Shown: positions 1-9,194, counted from the first letter of the stretch. The stretch: DNA of 64,000 nucleotides from Kribbella sp. VKM Ac-2569 (GCF_004216905.1 NZ_SGXJ01000001.1:2418001-2482000), one strand, 5' to 3'. Numbers and translations are program-made. The notes: a model not told the origin generated them from the sequence alone.

Positions 1-571
1 TCGCCTCGGCGAGGAACATGAAACGCCAGCCTTCGAGCCCGAACAGGCCATGCCCGTGCTCGATGAGCACGGCTGAGAGCGGCGCACCCAGGACGACCGC
101 AAAAGGGATCGCGATGATGAAGAGGGCGACCATCCTGGCCCGAACCTGACTGGGAAACCAGAGTGTCAACAAGTAGATGACTCCTGGCACGAAGCCCGCC
201 TCTGCGATTCCGAGCAGAACCCGGGCCATGTAGAAGCCCAGCTCCGACTGAACGAAGCCCATCACCCCCGAAATCAGGCCCCAGGTAACCATGATTCGGG
301 CAAGCCAGAGTCGTGCGCCCAGCCGGTGAAGGATGACGTTCGAGGGCACCTCGAACAGCACGTACCCGATGAAGAACAGACCGGCGCCGAGGCCGTAGGC
401 GGCGGTCGAGAGTCCGAGGTCGGCGTTCATCTTCGCTGCCGCGAAGCCGATGTTGACCCGGTCCAGGTAACTGATGACATACATCAGCATGACGAGCGGA
501 ATGAGCCGCGCCGCCGCCTTGCGCGTCGCCGTCTGCAGGGCCACCGAGACACCGGTTGGACTAGTGGTCAT
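1..571 (-). CDS. MFS transporter, anion:cation symporter-like (partial, N-terminal 190 residues)
   Basis: The gene runs off the left edge, so only the N-terminal half is present. The translation begins MTTSPTGVSVALQTATRK and shows an early transmembrane helix followed by YLDRVNIGFA, then the FFIGYVLFEVPSNVILHRLGA segment, both typical of the anion:cation symporter family (4-hydroxyphenylacetate, tartrate and phthalate permease relatives). These carry organic acids across the inner membrane with protons. The gene is divergent from the TetR regulator at 661, and a palindrome lies directly upstream of its ATG at 571, so TetR control is likely. The substrate cannot be inferred. Confidence 0.85.
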   Translation of the reverse strand, partial: MTTSPTGVSVALQTATRKAAARLIPLVMLMYVISYLDRVNIGFAAAKMNADLGLSTAAYGLGAGLFFIGYVLFEVPSNVILHRLGARLWLARIMVTWGLISGVMGFVQSELGFYMARVLLGIAEAGFVPGVIYLLTLWFPSQVRARMVALFIIAIPFAVVLGAPLSAVLIEHGHGLFGLEGWRFMFLAEA

Positions 572-583
572 GACGCCTCCTCG

Positions 584-612
584 TACAGTGTATAGACAAT
601 GAATACACCGTA
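584..612. promoter_or_regulatory. Probable TetR operator between MFS and TetR genes
   Basis: The imperfect palindrome TACAGTGTAT (584-593), nine bases, ATACACCGTA (603-612) matches in 9 of 10 arm positions. It starts 13 bases upstream of the MFS start codon and lies about 50 bases before the TetR start. Position, symmetry and the divergent arrangement fit an operator through which the TetR protein represses the transporter and itself. Confidence 0.7.
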
Positions 613-660
613 AATGAACTTGAGGGAAGAGCTTAGATTCGCGTACGCCGTAGGTGTCTG

Positions 661-1449
661 GTGTACGGTCGAAACGTGACCTCACAGCCGGACCCCAGTC
701 CCACCCGTGCGCCAGAGACCACGGATCGTTCACCGTTACGGCGAGATGGTTCCTCACGGTCGCACGTCGCCGCAGTGACATCGGATGACGTGGTGTCCAC
801 GGCCCTGCGGCAAGCAGGCGAGCGTGGACTGGAGGCACTGTCGATCCGGAGCGTCGCCACCGAACTGGGTATCTCGCCGATGACGATCTACAAGTTCGTG
901 GCGTCGAAGGACGAACTGATCGACGCCATGCTGGTCCTGGCGCTGAACAGGATGGAGATCCCGTACAGCAACGCGCCTGACTGGCAGCAGCGCGTCATCG
1001 ATGTCATGGTCGCGTGGCGAGAGCTCCTGCTGGATCATCCGAGCGTCGTCCAGTTGCTTGTCGAGCGGCGAGTACCTGCACACTCGGAGGGTCTCGGCCG
1101 ACTGGCTGAGCACGTCCTGGCCAACCTCGAGGATGGTGGGCTCACCGGACGGGCCGCGGCCCAGACGTTCTGGCAGCTGTTTTCACTGACATTCGGTCAC
1201 ATCGTCTTCGAGCGCCCGCGTCGCAACATCGACGAGGAGGCGCAGCGCGAGGCCGCGCAAGCCATGGCCGCGACGGCTCAGGCACGAGGCTTCGCCCGCG
1301 TCGCGAATTTGGCCGAGGATCTGACCAACCTCGCGGTCCGGGGGACACTGGAGACTTCGTTGCGGGTGCTGCTCGACGGACTTCCCTCACGAGGCGAGTC
1401 CCAATCTGTCAGCCAGAATGCCGCGGCGAGGGTTCAATTCGGTGAGTAA
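661..1449 (+). CDS. TetR/AcrR family transcriptional regulator
   Basis: The protein has 262 residues. After a long low-complexity N-terminus, residues about 40-90 form a TetR DNA-binding domain with helix-turn-helix LGISPMTIYKFVASKDEL. The C-terminal part resembles the TetR_C ligand domain of tetracycline-repressor-like proteins. The start is GTG at 661. An internal start nearer the HTH is possible because the first 40 residues look disordered. The gene is divergent from the MFS gene with a shared palindrome, the usual layout of a local effector-responsive repressor of an efflux or uptake pump. The ligand is unknown. Confidence 0.88.
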   Translation: MYGRNVTSQPDPSPTRAPETTDRSPLRRDGSSRSHVAAVTSDDVVSTALRQAGERGLEALSIRSVATELGISPMTIYKFVASKDELIDAMLVLALNRMEIPYSNAPDWQQRVIDVMVAWRELLLDHPSVVQLLVERRVPAHSEGLGRLAEHVLANLEDGGLTGRAAAQTFWQLFSLTFGHIVFERPRRNIDEEAQREAAQAMAATAQARGFARVANLAEDLTNLAVRGTLETSLRVLLDGLPSRGESQSVSQNAAARVQFGE

Positions 1450-1768
1450 AACGGTGAGTTGCCGTAGGCCCGAACGAGTCGTCACCCGGCGGCTGAGTTG
1501 TCCGGATGTCGCACGCGGCCTTGGCATTGCCACTGGCATCGGCCGTCCGCAGGCCGCCGTACTCGAGGTTAGAGCTCGGCTCTATTGAGTGCGCTGCTGG
1601 TCCTGATCCAGGACTTCGCGGGCAAGCCCTCCAGCGCGCCAAGACGTCCGCCGGCGCTCGACTACTTCAGCGAGGCCGGCATCTGGACAGGTGGTTCGTG
1701 TCCGGTGAGCGAACGACTTGGTCATGGTCGGTTGCGCAAATGGTTTGGGCCGGGCAGACACTGTCTGT
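1450..1768. other. Intergenic region without a supported gene
   Basis: This 319-base stretch separates the TetR and LAL regulator genes. Short open frames exist, but none has a ribosome binding site or recognisable protein sequence. No clear palindrome or hairpin was seen. It presumably holds the LAL promoter. Confidence 0.5.
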
Positions 1769-4729
1769 ATGGGGGTGGTTCGCGTTAAGGCGGATCTCCG
1801 GCTTGCCGGCCGGGCAGGTGAGCTGCAGTTGCTCGCGGACGCATTGGCAGCCGCCGCAGGCGGTGTGCCGTGCGCGGTGGTGGTTCACGGGGAGGCCGGA
1901 GTTGGCAAGACTCAGCTGGTCCGGGCGGCATCCGACACGCTGCCACCTGATGTGCAGGTCCTCTGGGGGGCCTGTGTGCATTTTTGTCATGCGTCGGTGC
2001 CGTTCGCGCCGGTGACCGGCGCTCTGCAAGGCTGGCTGACGCAGGCTGACGGTGCGGCGCGCGCTGACCTGCTGTTCGGCGCGGACGATCTAGCTGCGCT
2101 CCTGCCGAGCTTGGGTCAGTCCCAGGCGAACGAACCGGGACGGCTGCTGCCGTTGATCGATCTAGTGTTCAGCCGGCTCGCCGACAGGGCGTCGACCGTC
2201 GTGGTGATTGACGACCTGCACTGGGCGGACCGCTCGTCGCTGGATGTCCTCGCCTACCTGATCACCGGGTTCCGTGATCGCCGCCTTGCCGTACTGGCAA
2301 CATGCCGTGACGAGCATCTCGGCGAGGGCCATCCCCTGCACACCTGGCTCGCCGATATGCGCCGCATGCCCGGATTCCAGGAAGTCCACCTCGATCGGCT
2401 AGACCTAGCGGCGACTGAGACACAAATCGCCGGCTTGCTGGGGCGGCAGGTAGACATCGGGCTCGCAGTACAGGTGCACGAGCGCTCTTGCGGAAACCCG
2501 TACCTGACCGAGCTCCTGGTCCGCGGCCTCTCCGGGACTGAACCAAGCCTGCCGTCGGCAGCACCAACAGCGCTGAGGGACGCGTTGCTGGCCAGCTGGC
2601 ACGGCCTGACCGAGCCGGCCAGGCAGGTCACACGCATCCTCGCCGCCGGAGGCCGACCGATCGATCTCGCAGTCCTGGCCGGAGTGTCGTCAACACATCG
2701 TGTCGCCAAATCGCAGCTGTCCGCCTGTCTGACCGAGGCTCGTGATCACGGCGTCCTACGACCCGATGATCGACACCGCCCATGGTTCCGCCATCCACTT
2801 CTCGCCGACATCCTGTACAACGAGACGCCGCCCGACGACGCAGCTCGCCTGCATGCAGCTTACGTACGCGTACTCTGTTCCCGGCCCGAGGTCGCTCCTG
2901 CCCGCGCAGCAGCAGAGCTGGCAGTACACAGCCACCGAGCCGGAATGACCGACGACGCCTACCGATGGTCCTTGATCGCGGCCGAGAACGCGGCCGAGTT
3001 GCACGCCACGGCCGAAGAGGCAATCCACCTAGAACGCGCCTGCTCGTTGTGGGCCCACGTCTCGCCGAACGTCCGAGGAGCACCGGCGGCCCGTGTGGAT
3101 CTGCTGAGCCGTGCGAGCAGCGCCTGCGGCCGAGGAGGGCTGCTCGACTCTGCGGTTCGCCTTGCGGCGGAAGCGTTGATATTGGTCGACCGCAACGTTG
3201 AGCCGTTGCGTGCGAGCACCCTATTGCTCGCCCATTGGAGAGCAATGTATCGGCGCTGGGCGCCCGAGACGACCGTGACCGACGACCTCATCCAGGCGGT
3301 CCGGCTCACGGATGCAGCTCCGGACAGCGCTGAGCGCGCCCTAGCTCTGGGAGCGTTGGCTTTTGCCGAGCGCGTGGACAGGCTGCACGACGAAGCAGCG
3401 ACCCATGCTGAAGACGCCGTGGAGACCGCGCGAAGATCCCGTTCCCAGCTGGCCCTGGCAGCAGCTCTCAGCACCCGCGCTTTCGTTAATTTCGCTGACT
3501 TTGCATCGAACCCGTTGTCGGACGCTGAAGAGGCGGAGCGACTTGCCCGATCGTGCGGCTCGACGGAGTGGCTCGAGGCGGCAGCGATCCAGCGGGTCAG
3601 GTGTTTGCGGAAACTCGGAAGGGATGGCGAGGCCACAGCTGTAGCCAAAGCAGTGTTCGAAGAAGCACTCGCAGCGGGCTCGGAGTGGTCCTATCACCTC
3701 GCCTCATACGCGGCCGACGGGCTGCTGGACGACGGTCGCTGGGACGACTGTCGTGAGCTGCTTCGGCAAGCCTTGGCGGCGCGTTGCGGCGGCATCGCGG
3801 GAGCCTCTGTTCGGCTGATCGCGGCTCAACTTGCCACCCGGTGCGGGCGCACCACGGAAGCCGAACAACACCTGGCCCGTGCTCTTGAGCTTATCTCTGC
3901 GGACACCGCGAATCATCATGTCGCTTTGACCATCGCCGCCGCAGAAGTCTTCATGGCATCGACTGGACCGCAGAAGTCGCTGCAGTGGCTGCAATCCCGG
4001 ATCGACGTGGCAGATGCCGCATACATCGAGGGCCTACTCGTCGATTTCGCTCACGCGGCCGCAGAGACCGCGCAGGCCGCCCGCGATGCGGGAGACACAC
4101 GCGGGGCAGCACAGGCCGCGGCCATGCTGCAAGATCTGCTCGGCAAGTGGCCTCACGAGCCGTTCACGACCTGGAGGCCCGAGGACGCAGACACGACCAT
4201 GGGTAAGGCCCTGCTCGACGCCGAGATAGCACGCTGCCGAGGCGATTCCGGCCAAGCTGAACTTTGGCGTCAAGCGGCCGACAGATGTCATGCCGCGGGA
4301 ATGCCATGGCAGGAAGCAGTGTCACGACTTCAGTGCGCCGAAGCCATCCTCGCCACCGGACCACCGACTTCAACGGTCAGCAATCTGCTGAGGCAAGCCC
4401 ACAAGACTGCCGTCAAACTCGGCGCCAAGCCGCTGCAAACACAGGTCGAGTCGCTCGCACGGATTGCACGCGTCAATCTCAGGCATCCCGTTCCGATCGG
4501 AGGCGCAGCTCAAATGCCAAAGCCGCTGGCGGGGCTGACCGAGCGGGAACGGCAGATCCTGGCCTTCTTGGTCGCGGGGCGATCCAACGGCGAGATCGCC
4601 CAGGAACTGGTCATTAGCGACAAGACCGTCAGCGTCCATGTCTCCAACATCCTGCGAAAGACTGGCACCTCAAGCCGCGTCGAAGCGGCTGCGCTCGCGG
4701 AGCGGCTGGCCGGCCATCACCGCTCTTGA
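1769..4729 (+). CDS. LAL-type (large ATP-binding LuxR) transcriptional regulator
   Basis: The product has 986 residues from the ATG at 1769 (MGVVRVKADLRLAGR); an in-frame upstream ATG at 1718 would add 17 unconvincing residues. Walker A GEAGVGKTQ lies at about 41-49 and Walker B VVVIDDLHWAD at about 144-154, forming an AAA/STAND ATPase module. A helical repeat region of about 500 residues follows. A LuxR-type HTH sits at the extreme C-terminus (about 923-980, LTERERQILAFLVAGRSNGE). Family members sense a ligand through the repeat region and activate sugar-utilisation or secondary-metabolite genes. No target is evident; the nearest catabolic locus starts 5 kb away. Confidence 0.92.
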   Translation: MGVVRVKADLRLAGRAGELQLLADALAAAAGGVPCAVVVHGEAGVGKTQLVRAASDTLPPDVQVLWGACVHFCHASVPFAPVTGALQGWLTQADGAARADLLFGADDLAALLPSLGQSQANEPGRLLPLIDLVFSRLADRASTVVVIDDLHWADRSSLDVLAYLITGFRDRRLAVLATCRDEHLGEGHPLHTWLADMRRMPGFQEVHLDRLDLAATETQIAGLLGRQVDIGLAVQVHERSCGNPYLTELLVRGLSGTEPSLPSAAPTALRDALLASWHGLTEPARQVTRILAAGGRPIDLAVLAGVSSTHRVAKSQLSACLTEARDHGVLRPDDRHRPWFRHPLLADILYNETPPDDAARLHAAYVRVLCSRPEVAPARAAAELAVHSHRAGMTDDAYRWSLIAAENAAELHATAEEAIHLERACSLWAHVSPNVRGAPAARVDLLSRASSACGRGGLLDSAVRLAAEALILVDRNVEPLRASTLLLAHWRAMYRRWAPETTVTDDLIQAVRLTDAAPDSAERALALGALAFAERVDRLHDEAATHAEDAVETARRSRSQLALAAALSTRAFVNFADFASNPLSDAEEAERLARSCGSTEWLEAAAIQRVRCLRKLGRDGEATAVAKAVFEEALAAGSEWSYHLASYAADGLLDDGRWDDCRELLRQALAARCGGIAGASVRLIAAQLATRCGRTTEAEQHLARALELISADTANHHVALTIAAAEVFMASTGPQKSLQWLQSRIDVADAAYIEGLLVDFAHAAAETAQAARDAGDTRGAAQAAAMLQDLLGKWPHEPFTTWRPEDADTTMGKALLDAEIARCRGDSGQAELWRQAADRCHAAGMPWQEAVSRLQCAEAILATGPPTSTVSNLLRQAHKTAVKLGAKPLQTQVESLARIARVNLRHPVPIGGAAQMPKPLAGLTERERQILAFLVAGRSNGEIAQELVISDKTVSVHVSNILRKTGTSSRVEAAALAERLAGHHRS

Positions 4730-4749
4730 CCAGGATGTGCCAGCCGCTC
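4700..4749. terminator. Hairpin at the end of the LAL gene
   Basis: Perfect 11-bp arms GAGCGGCTGGC (4700-4710) and GCCAGCCGCTC (4739-4749) flank a 28-base loop that includes the stop codon of the LAL gene. The hairpin lies between two convergent genes. There is no U-run, so Rho-independent activity is uncertain. Confidence 0.5.
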
Positions 4750-4778
4750 CCTACAGGTGCGCGGGTGGCAGATTCAGC

Positions 4779-5054
4779 CTACCCGGCCAGGGTATGGCGC
4801 CGCCGATACAGCCATACACCACCCAGCATGATGGCCGCGCCACCCAGCGCGGACGCGCCGGCCTGGATGGCCTCCGATATGCGGTCGTCAACCGGGACCT
4901 CAATGGTCACCTGAGGCCGCGGGGACTGGGACACGACCCGAACCGGTCCGCTGGGGTCTGGATCAGGAACCCTTGCTGCCGCGTTGCCTGCGGTGAGCCC
5001 AAGGGCGCTGAATGCGAGCGCCGATACTGCAATGGCAGAACACCTGTGGTTCAC
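4779..5054 (-). CDS. Small secreted or membrane-anchored protein
   Basis: The protein has 91 residues. A signal peptide covers about residues 1-28 (MNHRCSAIAVSALAFSALGL, Ala-rich cleavage region). A short Pro-rich extracellular stretch follows, then a C-terminal hydrophobic helix (GASALGGAAIMLGGVWLYRR) and a basic tail ending RRRHTLAG. The layout resembles a cell-wall or membrane stub, but no LPXTG sorting motif is visible. The GTG start at 5054 is preceded by a strong GGGAGGAA ribosome binding site. It is convergent with the LAL regulator. No function is recognised. Confidence 0.7.
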   Translation of the reverse strand: MNHRCSAIAVSALAFSALGLTAGNAAARVPDPDPSGPVRVVSQSPRPQVTIEVPVDDRISEAIQAGASALGGAAIMLGGVWLYRRRHTLAG

Positions 5055-5195
5055 GATTCCTCCCCTCGCGGCGGGGTTGCCGCTTCACCTCCACGGTCGT
5101 CCAGAACCCCCGTCACCGGATCCTGCGGACCCCCTCAGATCGAAGGAACGACCTCTTAGATTTCGTGCTCTGGTCGACCAGGCGGATGAGCGCTC

Positions 5196-5441
5196 GTGTT
5201 GAGTGTTCTGACCGAGCTCCTACTCGCTGAATGCGACGACCACGGCCCGCGCCCCCTCAACGCGGCATCAAGGTCGCCAGTTCCGCAGGAGAAATCGCTG
5301 CGTCCGTTCGACGCCGACGCCAACGTGAAGCCCGACGCGGCGATCCTCCACCACCTGGCGGCCTGTAACTGGGTCAAGAACGGCCGGCAAGGAGAACGCG
5401 GTGTTCCTCGGACCACCCGGTACCGGCAAGACTCACTGTGA
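5196..5441 (+). pseudogene. IstB-like ATPase remnant (IS21 family)
   Basis: The frame reads ...LTELLLAECDDHGPRPLNAA... then EKSLRPFDADANVKPDAAILHHLAACNWVKNG, which follows the N-terminal pattern of IstB (AAECD..., EKSL..FD, ...HHLA.C.WV). Immediately afterwards the Walker A motif VFLGPPGTGKTH appears in another frame (about 5400-5437). The gene is therefore frameshifted and lacks everything after the P-loop. IstB is the helper ATPase of IS21 transposition. No partner IstA is present. This is decayed mobile DNA. Confidence 0.75.
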
Positions 5442-5873
5442 GACTTGCATCTGGTGGCTCAAGCCATGAGCGCCACCGGTGCAGGACGGATGATCGTTCG
5501 GGCTGACCTCAACCCGACATCGCGAATGGCGCGGTGCGAGAACGCCTCGGGATTGTCGCTGCAGAGGTTGTCGCGTCCGGCCGGTTCGTACGTCCGGCCT
5601 CGGCCTGTCTGCCCGCGGTCGCTGGGTGATCGCTGCCAGGTTGGTGCCTGTGATCGCGACTGACCCGAAAGACTCATTGGCCGCCGGTTGCTCGGTGCGC
5701 CCTTGCTTTGGATTTGTCGTCGTGATCGCCGGCACCGGCCTGGCCCACCGAATCGCTGGCCTGATCAGAAGCCTGGCCGACCAGATGGTCGTGCCTCATC
5801 ACAGTCCTGCTGCGCGGTGACCGCATCCAGGCCGGTGCCGACATCTATCGGGCTCCACCGAGGGAGGAACCGC
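5442..5873. other. Non-coding gap between mobile-element remnants
   Basis: Open frames here show no recognisable protein. The stretch lies between the IstB remnant and the IS110 fragment and probably holds the decayed left flank of the IS110 element. Nothing functional was identified. Confidence 0.4.
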
Positions 5874-6180
5874 ATGTCCATGCTGGCAGGCCAAGTCGAC
5901 TACGTCATCGGTGTCGATACTCACCGCGACACCAACACCGCAGCCGTGGTCACCGATGCGGGTGCCATTATCGCGCAGCAACAGTGCACAACCGACGCCA
6001 TGGGCTACCGACGCGTCGTCGCGTTCGCCGACGAGCATGCACCCGGCCGCCGCGTCTGGGCCATCGAGGGCACCGGCAGCTTCGGCTCCGGGCTCACCAC
6101 CCACCTGTTGGAGCGTGGTGAGTGGGTCGTCGAGATCGACCGGCCGGCCCGACCAGCGCGCCGCGACGGCGCCAAGACCG
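5874..6180 (+). pseudogene. IS110-family transposase, 5' fragment
   Basis: The start ATG at 5874 has an intact ribosome binding site (GGGAGGAA). The translation MSMLAGQVDYVIGVDTHRDT, then AAVVTDAGAI, HAPGRRVWAIEGTGSFGSGL and GEWVVEIDRPARPARRDGAK is the N-terminal DEDD (RuvC-like) domain of IS110 transposases, including the first catalytic Asp in GVDTH and Glu in EGTGS. Homology ends near 6180, where sequence of an oppositely oriented recombinase begins. The frame stays open to 6353 only by reading antisense through that gene. About three quarters of the transposase is missing. Confidence 0.85.
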
Positions 6181-6350
6181 GCGCGGACCGCGACGAGCGC
6201 CTTGTCGAGTCCCGGCCGGGCGCGGGTGGTGCCGGAGTAGGCGCGGTCGAGGTGAATGTGTTCGGGGTCGACGCCGAGGTCGAGCAGGATCTGCCGGTTG
6301 GCTTGGAGGTCCTGCTTGTCGGTCGAGCAGCGGGCGTAGCCGATCAGCAT
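6181..6350 (-). pseudogene. Serine recombinase (resolvase/invertase) N-terminal fragment
   Basis: Read leftwards from the ATG at 6350 the translation is MLIGYARCSTDKQDLQANRQ followed by ILLDLGVDPEHIHLDRAYSG and TTRARPGLDKALVAVRAG. This is the start of a resolvase catalytic domain with the nucleophilic Ser in YARCSTDKQDL and the YSGTTRARPGL segment. It stops just before the conserved DTLVV-KLDRLAR block, exactly where the IS110 fragment ends (about 6180). The DNA-binding domain is absent, so it is not functional. Confidence 0.8.
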
Positions 6351-6359
6351 TGAGACCAT

Positions 6360-6818
6360 GGACGGGAACTGAAACGGATAGCCCCCGTTCACCGGACAGA
6401 TCACCGGACACCTTATGTGAGACACCGCGTCAGGCGGCGAACCGGTAGCCGCTGATGGTGCTGATGGGTGTCCGGTGGGGGTTCCCCTAACGGACAACAA
6501 CCCATCAAGGGGCCTCCTCGACACCCCGCCTAACCTGGCTAATCGTTGTTTCGCGCTGGAAGCTACGGCGAGGCCTACCTTGCGGCTCGGCGCACCCTCG
6601 GGAGTTCTGGAGCTCCGCGAACCCCGAACTCTCGTGGGCCTCCGCCACACGTCCGACGCCTGCATCGTGCACGTCATCCACTGGGGTCACGGCGTACCCG
6701 ACGCGACTCTTCACCTCCGCGACCAACCCGACGGACACCTCACATGCTTCTCGACAGGCGAACCGATCCCCTTCCGCTCCGGGACCGCGGCCCTGCCCGT
6801 CGTCCCCGGCCATCGCGT
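6360..6818. other. Non-coding region between recombinase remnant and AraC gene
   Basis: Frames on both strands (for example + 6475-6855) are open but show no family resemblance and no plausible ribosome binding site. The only structure noticed is the cluster of ACCGGACA/TGTCCGGT words at 6391-6476. Confidence 0.45.
6391..6476. repeat. Possible insertion-sequence terminus with ACCGGACA repeats
   Basis: ACCGGACA occurs twice in direct orientation (6391-6398 and 6403-6410) and once inverted as TGTCCGGT (6469-6476), with flanking C5/G5 runs. Repeated TGTCCGG-type words near the ends are common in actinobacterial IS21-like elements. With an istB remnant 1 kb away this may be an old element end; the assignment is tentative. 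Confidence 0.35.
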
Positions 6819-7700
6819 CTACCCGCTCGAATTTCGACGGTCCGGTGCCGATTGAGAACTGCCAGAGCGGCGGCGGTAGGCGCCCGGTGACATGCCGCAC
6901 AAGCGGTTGAAGGTGGCGTAGAAGCCGCTCTGTGAGCCGAACCCGGCCTCGACGGCGATGGCCGCGGTGGTGGCATTCGTGGTGAGGAGCAGACGTTGCG
7001 CCTCGGCGACGCGACACTGCGTCAAGTACGCGCCGAGTGTGGTGCCGGTGACCCGGCGGAACAGGGTCATCGCGTAGTTCGGGTGCAGGTGCGCGGCCGT
7101 GGCGACCTCGGCGGCGGTGATCGGATCACGGAACTGGGCCATCGCGTATCTCGCCATGAGAGCGGCGTGGCGAACGCCGTCGTCGGTACCGTCCCACTCC
7201 ACAGACGGCAGGTCCGTGCCGCGAACGCTGTGCAGCAGCCGCCGGATGTGCGCCTGGATCTCCAGCATCGCGATTCGGCGCCGCTCGACGGATCCAGTGG
7301 CGAGATCTTCGGTCCATCGGTCGAAGGCGGACAGGTCCAGCACCCCGGCTGCTTCCATCGGGGCAACCACCGGACGCCCGCCGAGCAGTCGGGCGAGGCC
7401 CGCGTCGGGCAGACTCCAGCCGAGCACCGTCCGCACGGGGACGTGAACCCAACCGACGTGGGCACGCAACCTGTCCGCCGCCCCGTCCAGTAGCCGATGC
7501 GGCATCGCAGCCCAGAACAGGCCGACCTCGCCGGGACGGATCTCGGCGACCGTTCCGCCGAACAGGTAGCGCAGCGGCGCGTCGGTCACCACGTTGAGCT
7601 CGATGTCGTCGTGGAGGTGCGCCTGCCGCATCGTCGGTGCCGGCCCGGTGAGACACCAGAGCTCGGGCGTGTGCAGCACGACCGCGGCCGGATAAGACAT
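6819..7700 (-). CDS. AraC-family transcriptional regulator of the GH4/ABC sugar locus
   Basis: The protein has 293 residues. The N-terminal half is a cupin-like sensor domain starting MSYPAAVVLHTPELWCLTG. Two HTH units of the AraC domain lie at about 190-285, with PITAAEVATAAHLHPNYAMT and TAAIAVEAGFGSQSGFYATF as recognition regions and the family signature MSPGAYRRR at the end. MelR-like regulators of this type activate sugar operons. The gene is divergent from a GH4 glycosidase and shares a repeat-containing promoter with it. The same promoter and gene start reappear in damaged form at 18726-18890. Confidence 0.9.
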   Translation of the reverse strand: MSYPAAVVLHTPELWCLTGPAPTMRQAHLHDDIELNVVTDAPLRYLFGGTVAEIRPGEVGLFWAAMPHRLLDGAADRLRAHVGWVHVPVRTVLGWSLPDAGLARLLGGRPVVAPMEAAGVLDLSAFDRWTEDLATGSVERRRIAMLEIQAHIRRLLHSVRGTDLPSVEWDGTDDGVRHAALMARYAMAQFRDPITAAEVATAAHLHPNYAMTLFRRVTGTTLGAYLTQCRVAEAQRLLLTTNATTAAIAVEAGFGSQSGFYATFNRLCGMSPGAYRRRSGSSQSAPDRRNSSG

Positions 7701-7717
7701 CGAGGACCTTAGTTTTC

Positions 7718-7748
7718 AGGAACTTCGGCGGAATCGTCCGGAGGAACT
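7718..7748. promoter_or_regulatory. Direct repeats AGGAACT, candidate AraC-protein site
   Basis: AGGAACT occurs at 7718-7724 and 7742-7748, a 24-bp pitch, between the divergent AraC and GH4 start codons. AraC-type activators bind direct repeats through their two HTH units. The repeats and the bases between them are conserved in the copy at 18726-18756, supporting function. Confidence 0.6.
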
Positions 7749-7799
7749 CTATTCCACTCAGCTCTTAATGTGAAGGCGTTCACCGACGAAGGGACCACG

Positions 7800-9155
7800 A
7801 TGGCGAAAATTGCAATCATCGGCGCGGGCGGGTACGTCTTTCCCTTCCGCCTGATCGGCGATCTGCTCAGCTTTCCTGCCCTGCAGAACAGCACGCTCGC
7901 CCTGATGGACATCGATGCCGAGCGGCTCGAGCGAACTGCGACAGCGGCCCGTGAGCTGATCGAGCACCACGGGCTACCGGCCGCGGTACTCGAAACCACC
8001 GACCGCAAGGAGGCCCTGGATGCCGCTGACTACGTGATCATCACGTTCCAGGTCGGTGGCGTCGATGCGTACCGGCACGACGTCGAGATTCCCCGCAGGT
8101 ACGGGATCGACCAGACGGTCGGCGACACCGTCGGGCCCGGTGGGGTGTTCCGCTTCCTGCGGTCTGTTCCGGCATACCGGGAACTGGCCTCCGATATCCA
8201 CGCTCTCTGTCCAGGAGCGCAGGTGATCAACTACGCCAACCCGATGGCGATGGCGACCTGGTACCTGACCAGCCTGGGACTGCGGCCGGTCGGTCTGTGC
8301 CACAGCGTCCAGGGCACGACCCGCATGCTCGCCCGGGAGCTCGACATTCCCTACGGCGAGGTGCGCTATCTGTCCGCCGGGATCAACCACCAGGCCTGGA
8401 TCCTCGAATTCCGCCGCGGCAACCAGGACCTCTACCCCGATCTGCGACGGCGGATGCAACGCCACCTCAACTGGCAGGACACCACCGGGCTCGCCGACGA
8501 CGACGGTGACCACAGTGGCGTCGACCGGGGCGTGTCCACGTACGAGGGCGGCATCGAACGCGTCCGTACCTCGATCATGGACGCGTTCGGCTACTTCCAC
8601 ACCGAGTCCAGCCACCACGCGTCGGAATATCTGCCGTACTTCCGCAAGAACCCTGAGCTGGTGCGTGACTTCGTGCCGGTGCGCTGGGACTACTACGAGA
8701 TCTGCCGCGACCACGACGAGGACGAGAAGATCATCACGGCCCTGGCCGAGCTCAAGGACGAACTCGCACCTTCGGTCGAGTACGGCGCCGTCATCGTCAA
8801 CAGCATGGAGACGAACCGGCCCGGCGTGATCTACGGCAATGTCGAGAACCGCGAAATCATCCCCAATCTTCCCGAGGGATCCTGCGTAGAGGTTCCCTGC
8901 CTGGTGGACGGCAACGGCATCCAGCCGATCGCCGTGGGGCCGCTCCCGCCCCAGTGCGCGGCGGTGAACCGCACCAACGTGAACGTGCAGGAACTCGCCG
9001 TTCAGGCCGCCCTGACCGGCAACCGCGAACACGTCTACCAAGCCGTCATGTTGGACCCCCTCACCGGCGCCCAGCTCACCCTCCAGCAGATCCGCACCAT
9101 GGTCGACGAACTGTTCGAGGCTCACGCACCCCTCCTTCCCAGCGAATTGCTGTAA
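7800..9155 (+). CDS. Glycoside hydrolase family 4 (MelA-like alpha-galactosidase/alpha-glucosidase)
   Basis: The protein has 451 residues from ATG 7800, preceded by GAAGGGA; an upstream GTG at 7770 is less likely. The N-terminal NAD-binding loop IIGAGG (6-11), the substrate/metal motif INYANPM (144-149), Cys167-His168 (LCHSVQ) and His197 (GINHQAW) are all present. They match the NAD+/Mn2+-dependent GH4 mechanism, which oxidises the sugar C3 before glycosidic bond elimination. It is cytoplasmic. Its neighbours are an AraC regulator and an ABC importer, so it should cleave an imported alpha-glycoside, probably an alpha-galactoside. The exact sugar is inferred. Confidence 0.9.
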   Translation: MAKIAIIGAGGYVFPFRLIGDLLSFPALQNSTLALMDIDAERLERTATAARELIEHHGLPAAVLETTDRKEALDAADYVIITFQVGGVDAYRHDVEIPRRYGIDQTVGDTVGPGGVFRFLRSVPAYRELASDIHALCPGAQVINYANPMAMATWYLTSLGLRPVGLCHSVQGTTRMLARELDIPYGEVRYLSAGINHQAWILEFRRGNQDLYPDLRRRMQRHLNWQDTTGLADDDGDHSGVDRGVSTYEGGIERVRTSIMDAFGYFHTESSHHASEYLPYFRKNPELVRDFVPVRWDYYEICRDHDEDEKIITALAELKDELAPSVEYGAVIVNSMETNRPGVIYGNVENREIIPNLPEGSCVEVPCLVDGNGIQPIAVGPLPPQCAAVNRTNVNVQELAVQAALTGNREHVYQAVMLDPLTGAQLTLQQIRTMVDELFEAHAPLLPSELL

Positions 9156-9194
9156 CGGACGGAGTCAGCCTGCGCAGTCGCAAACAGTCAGGGG

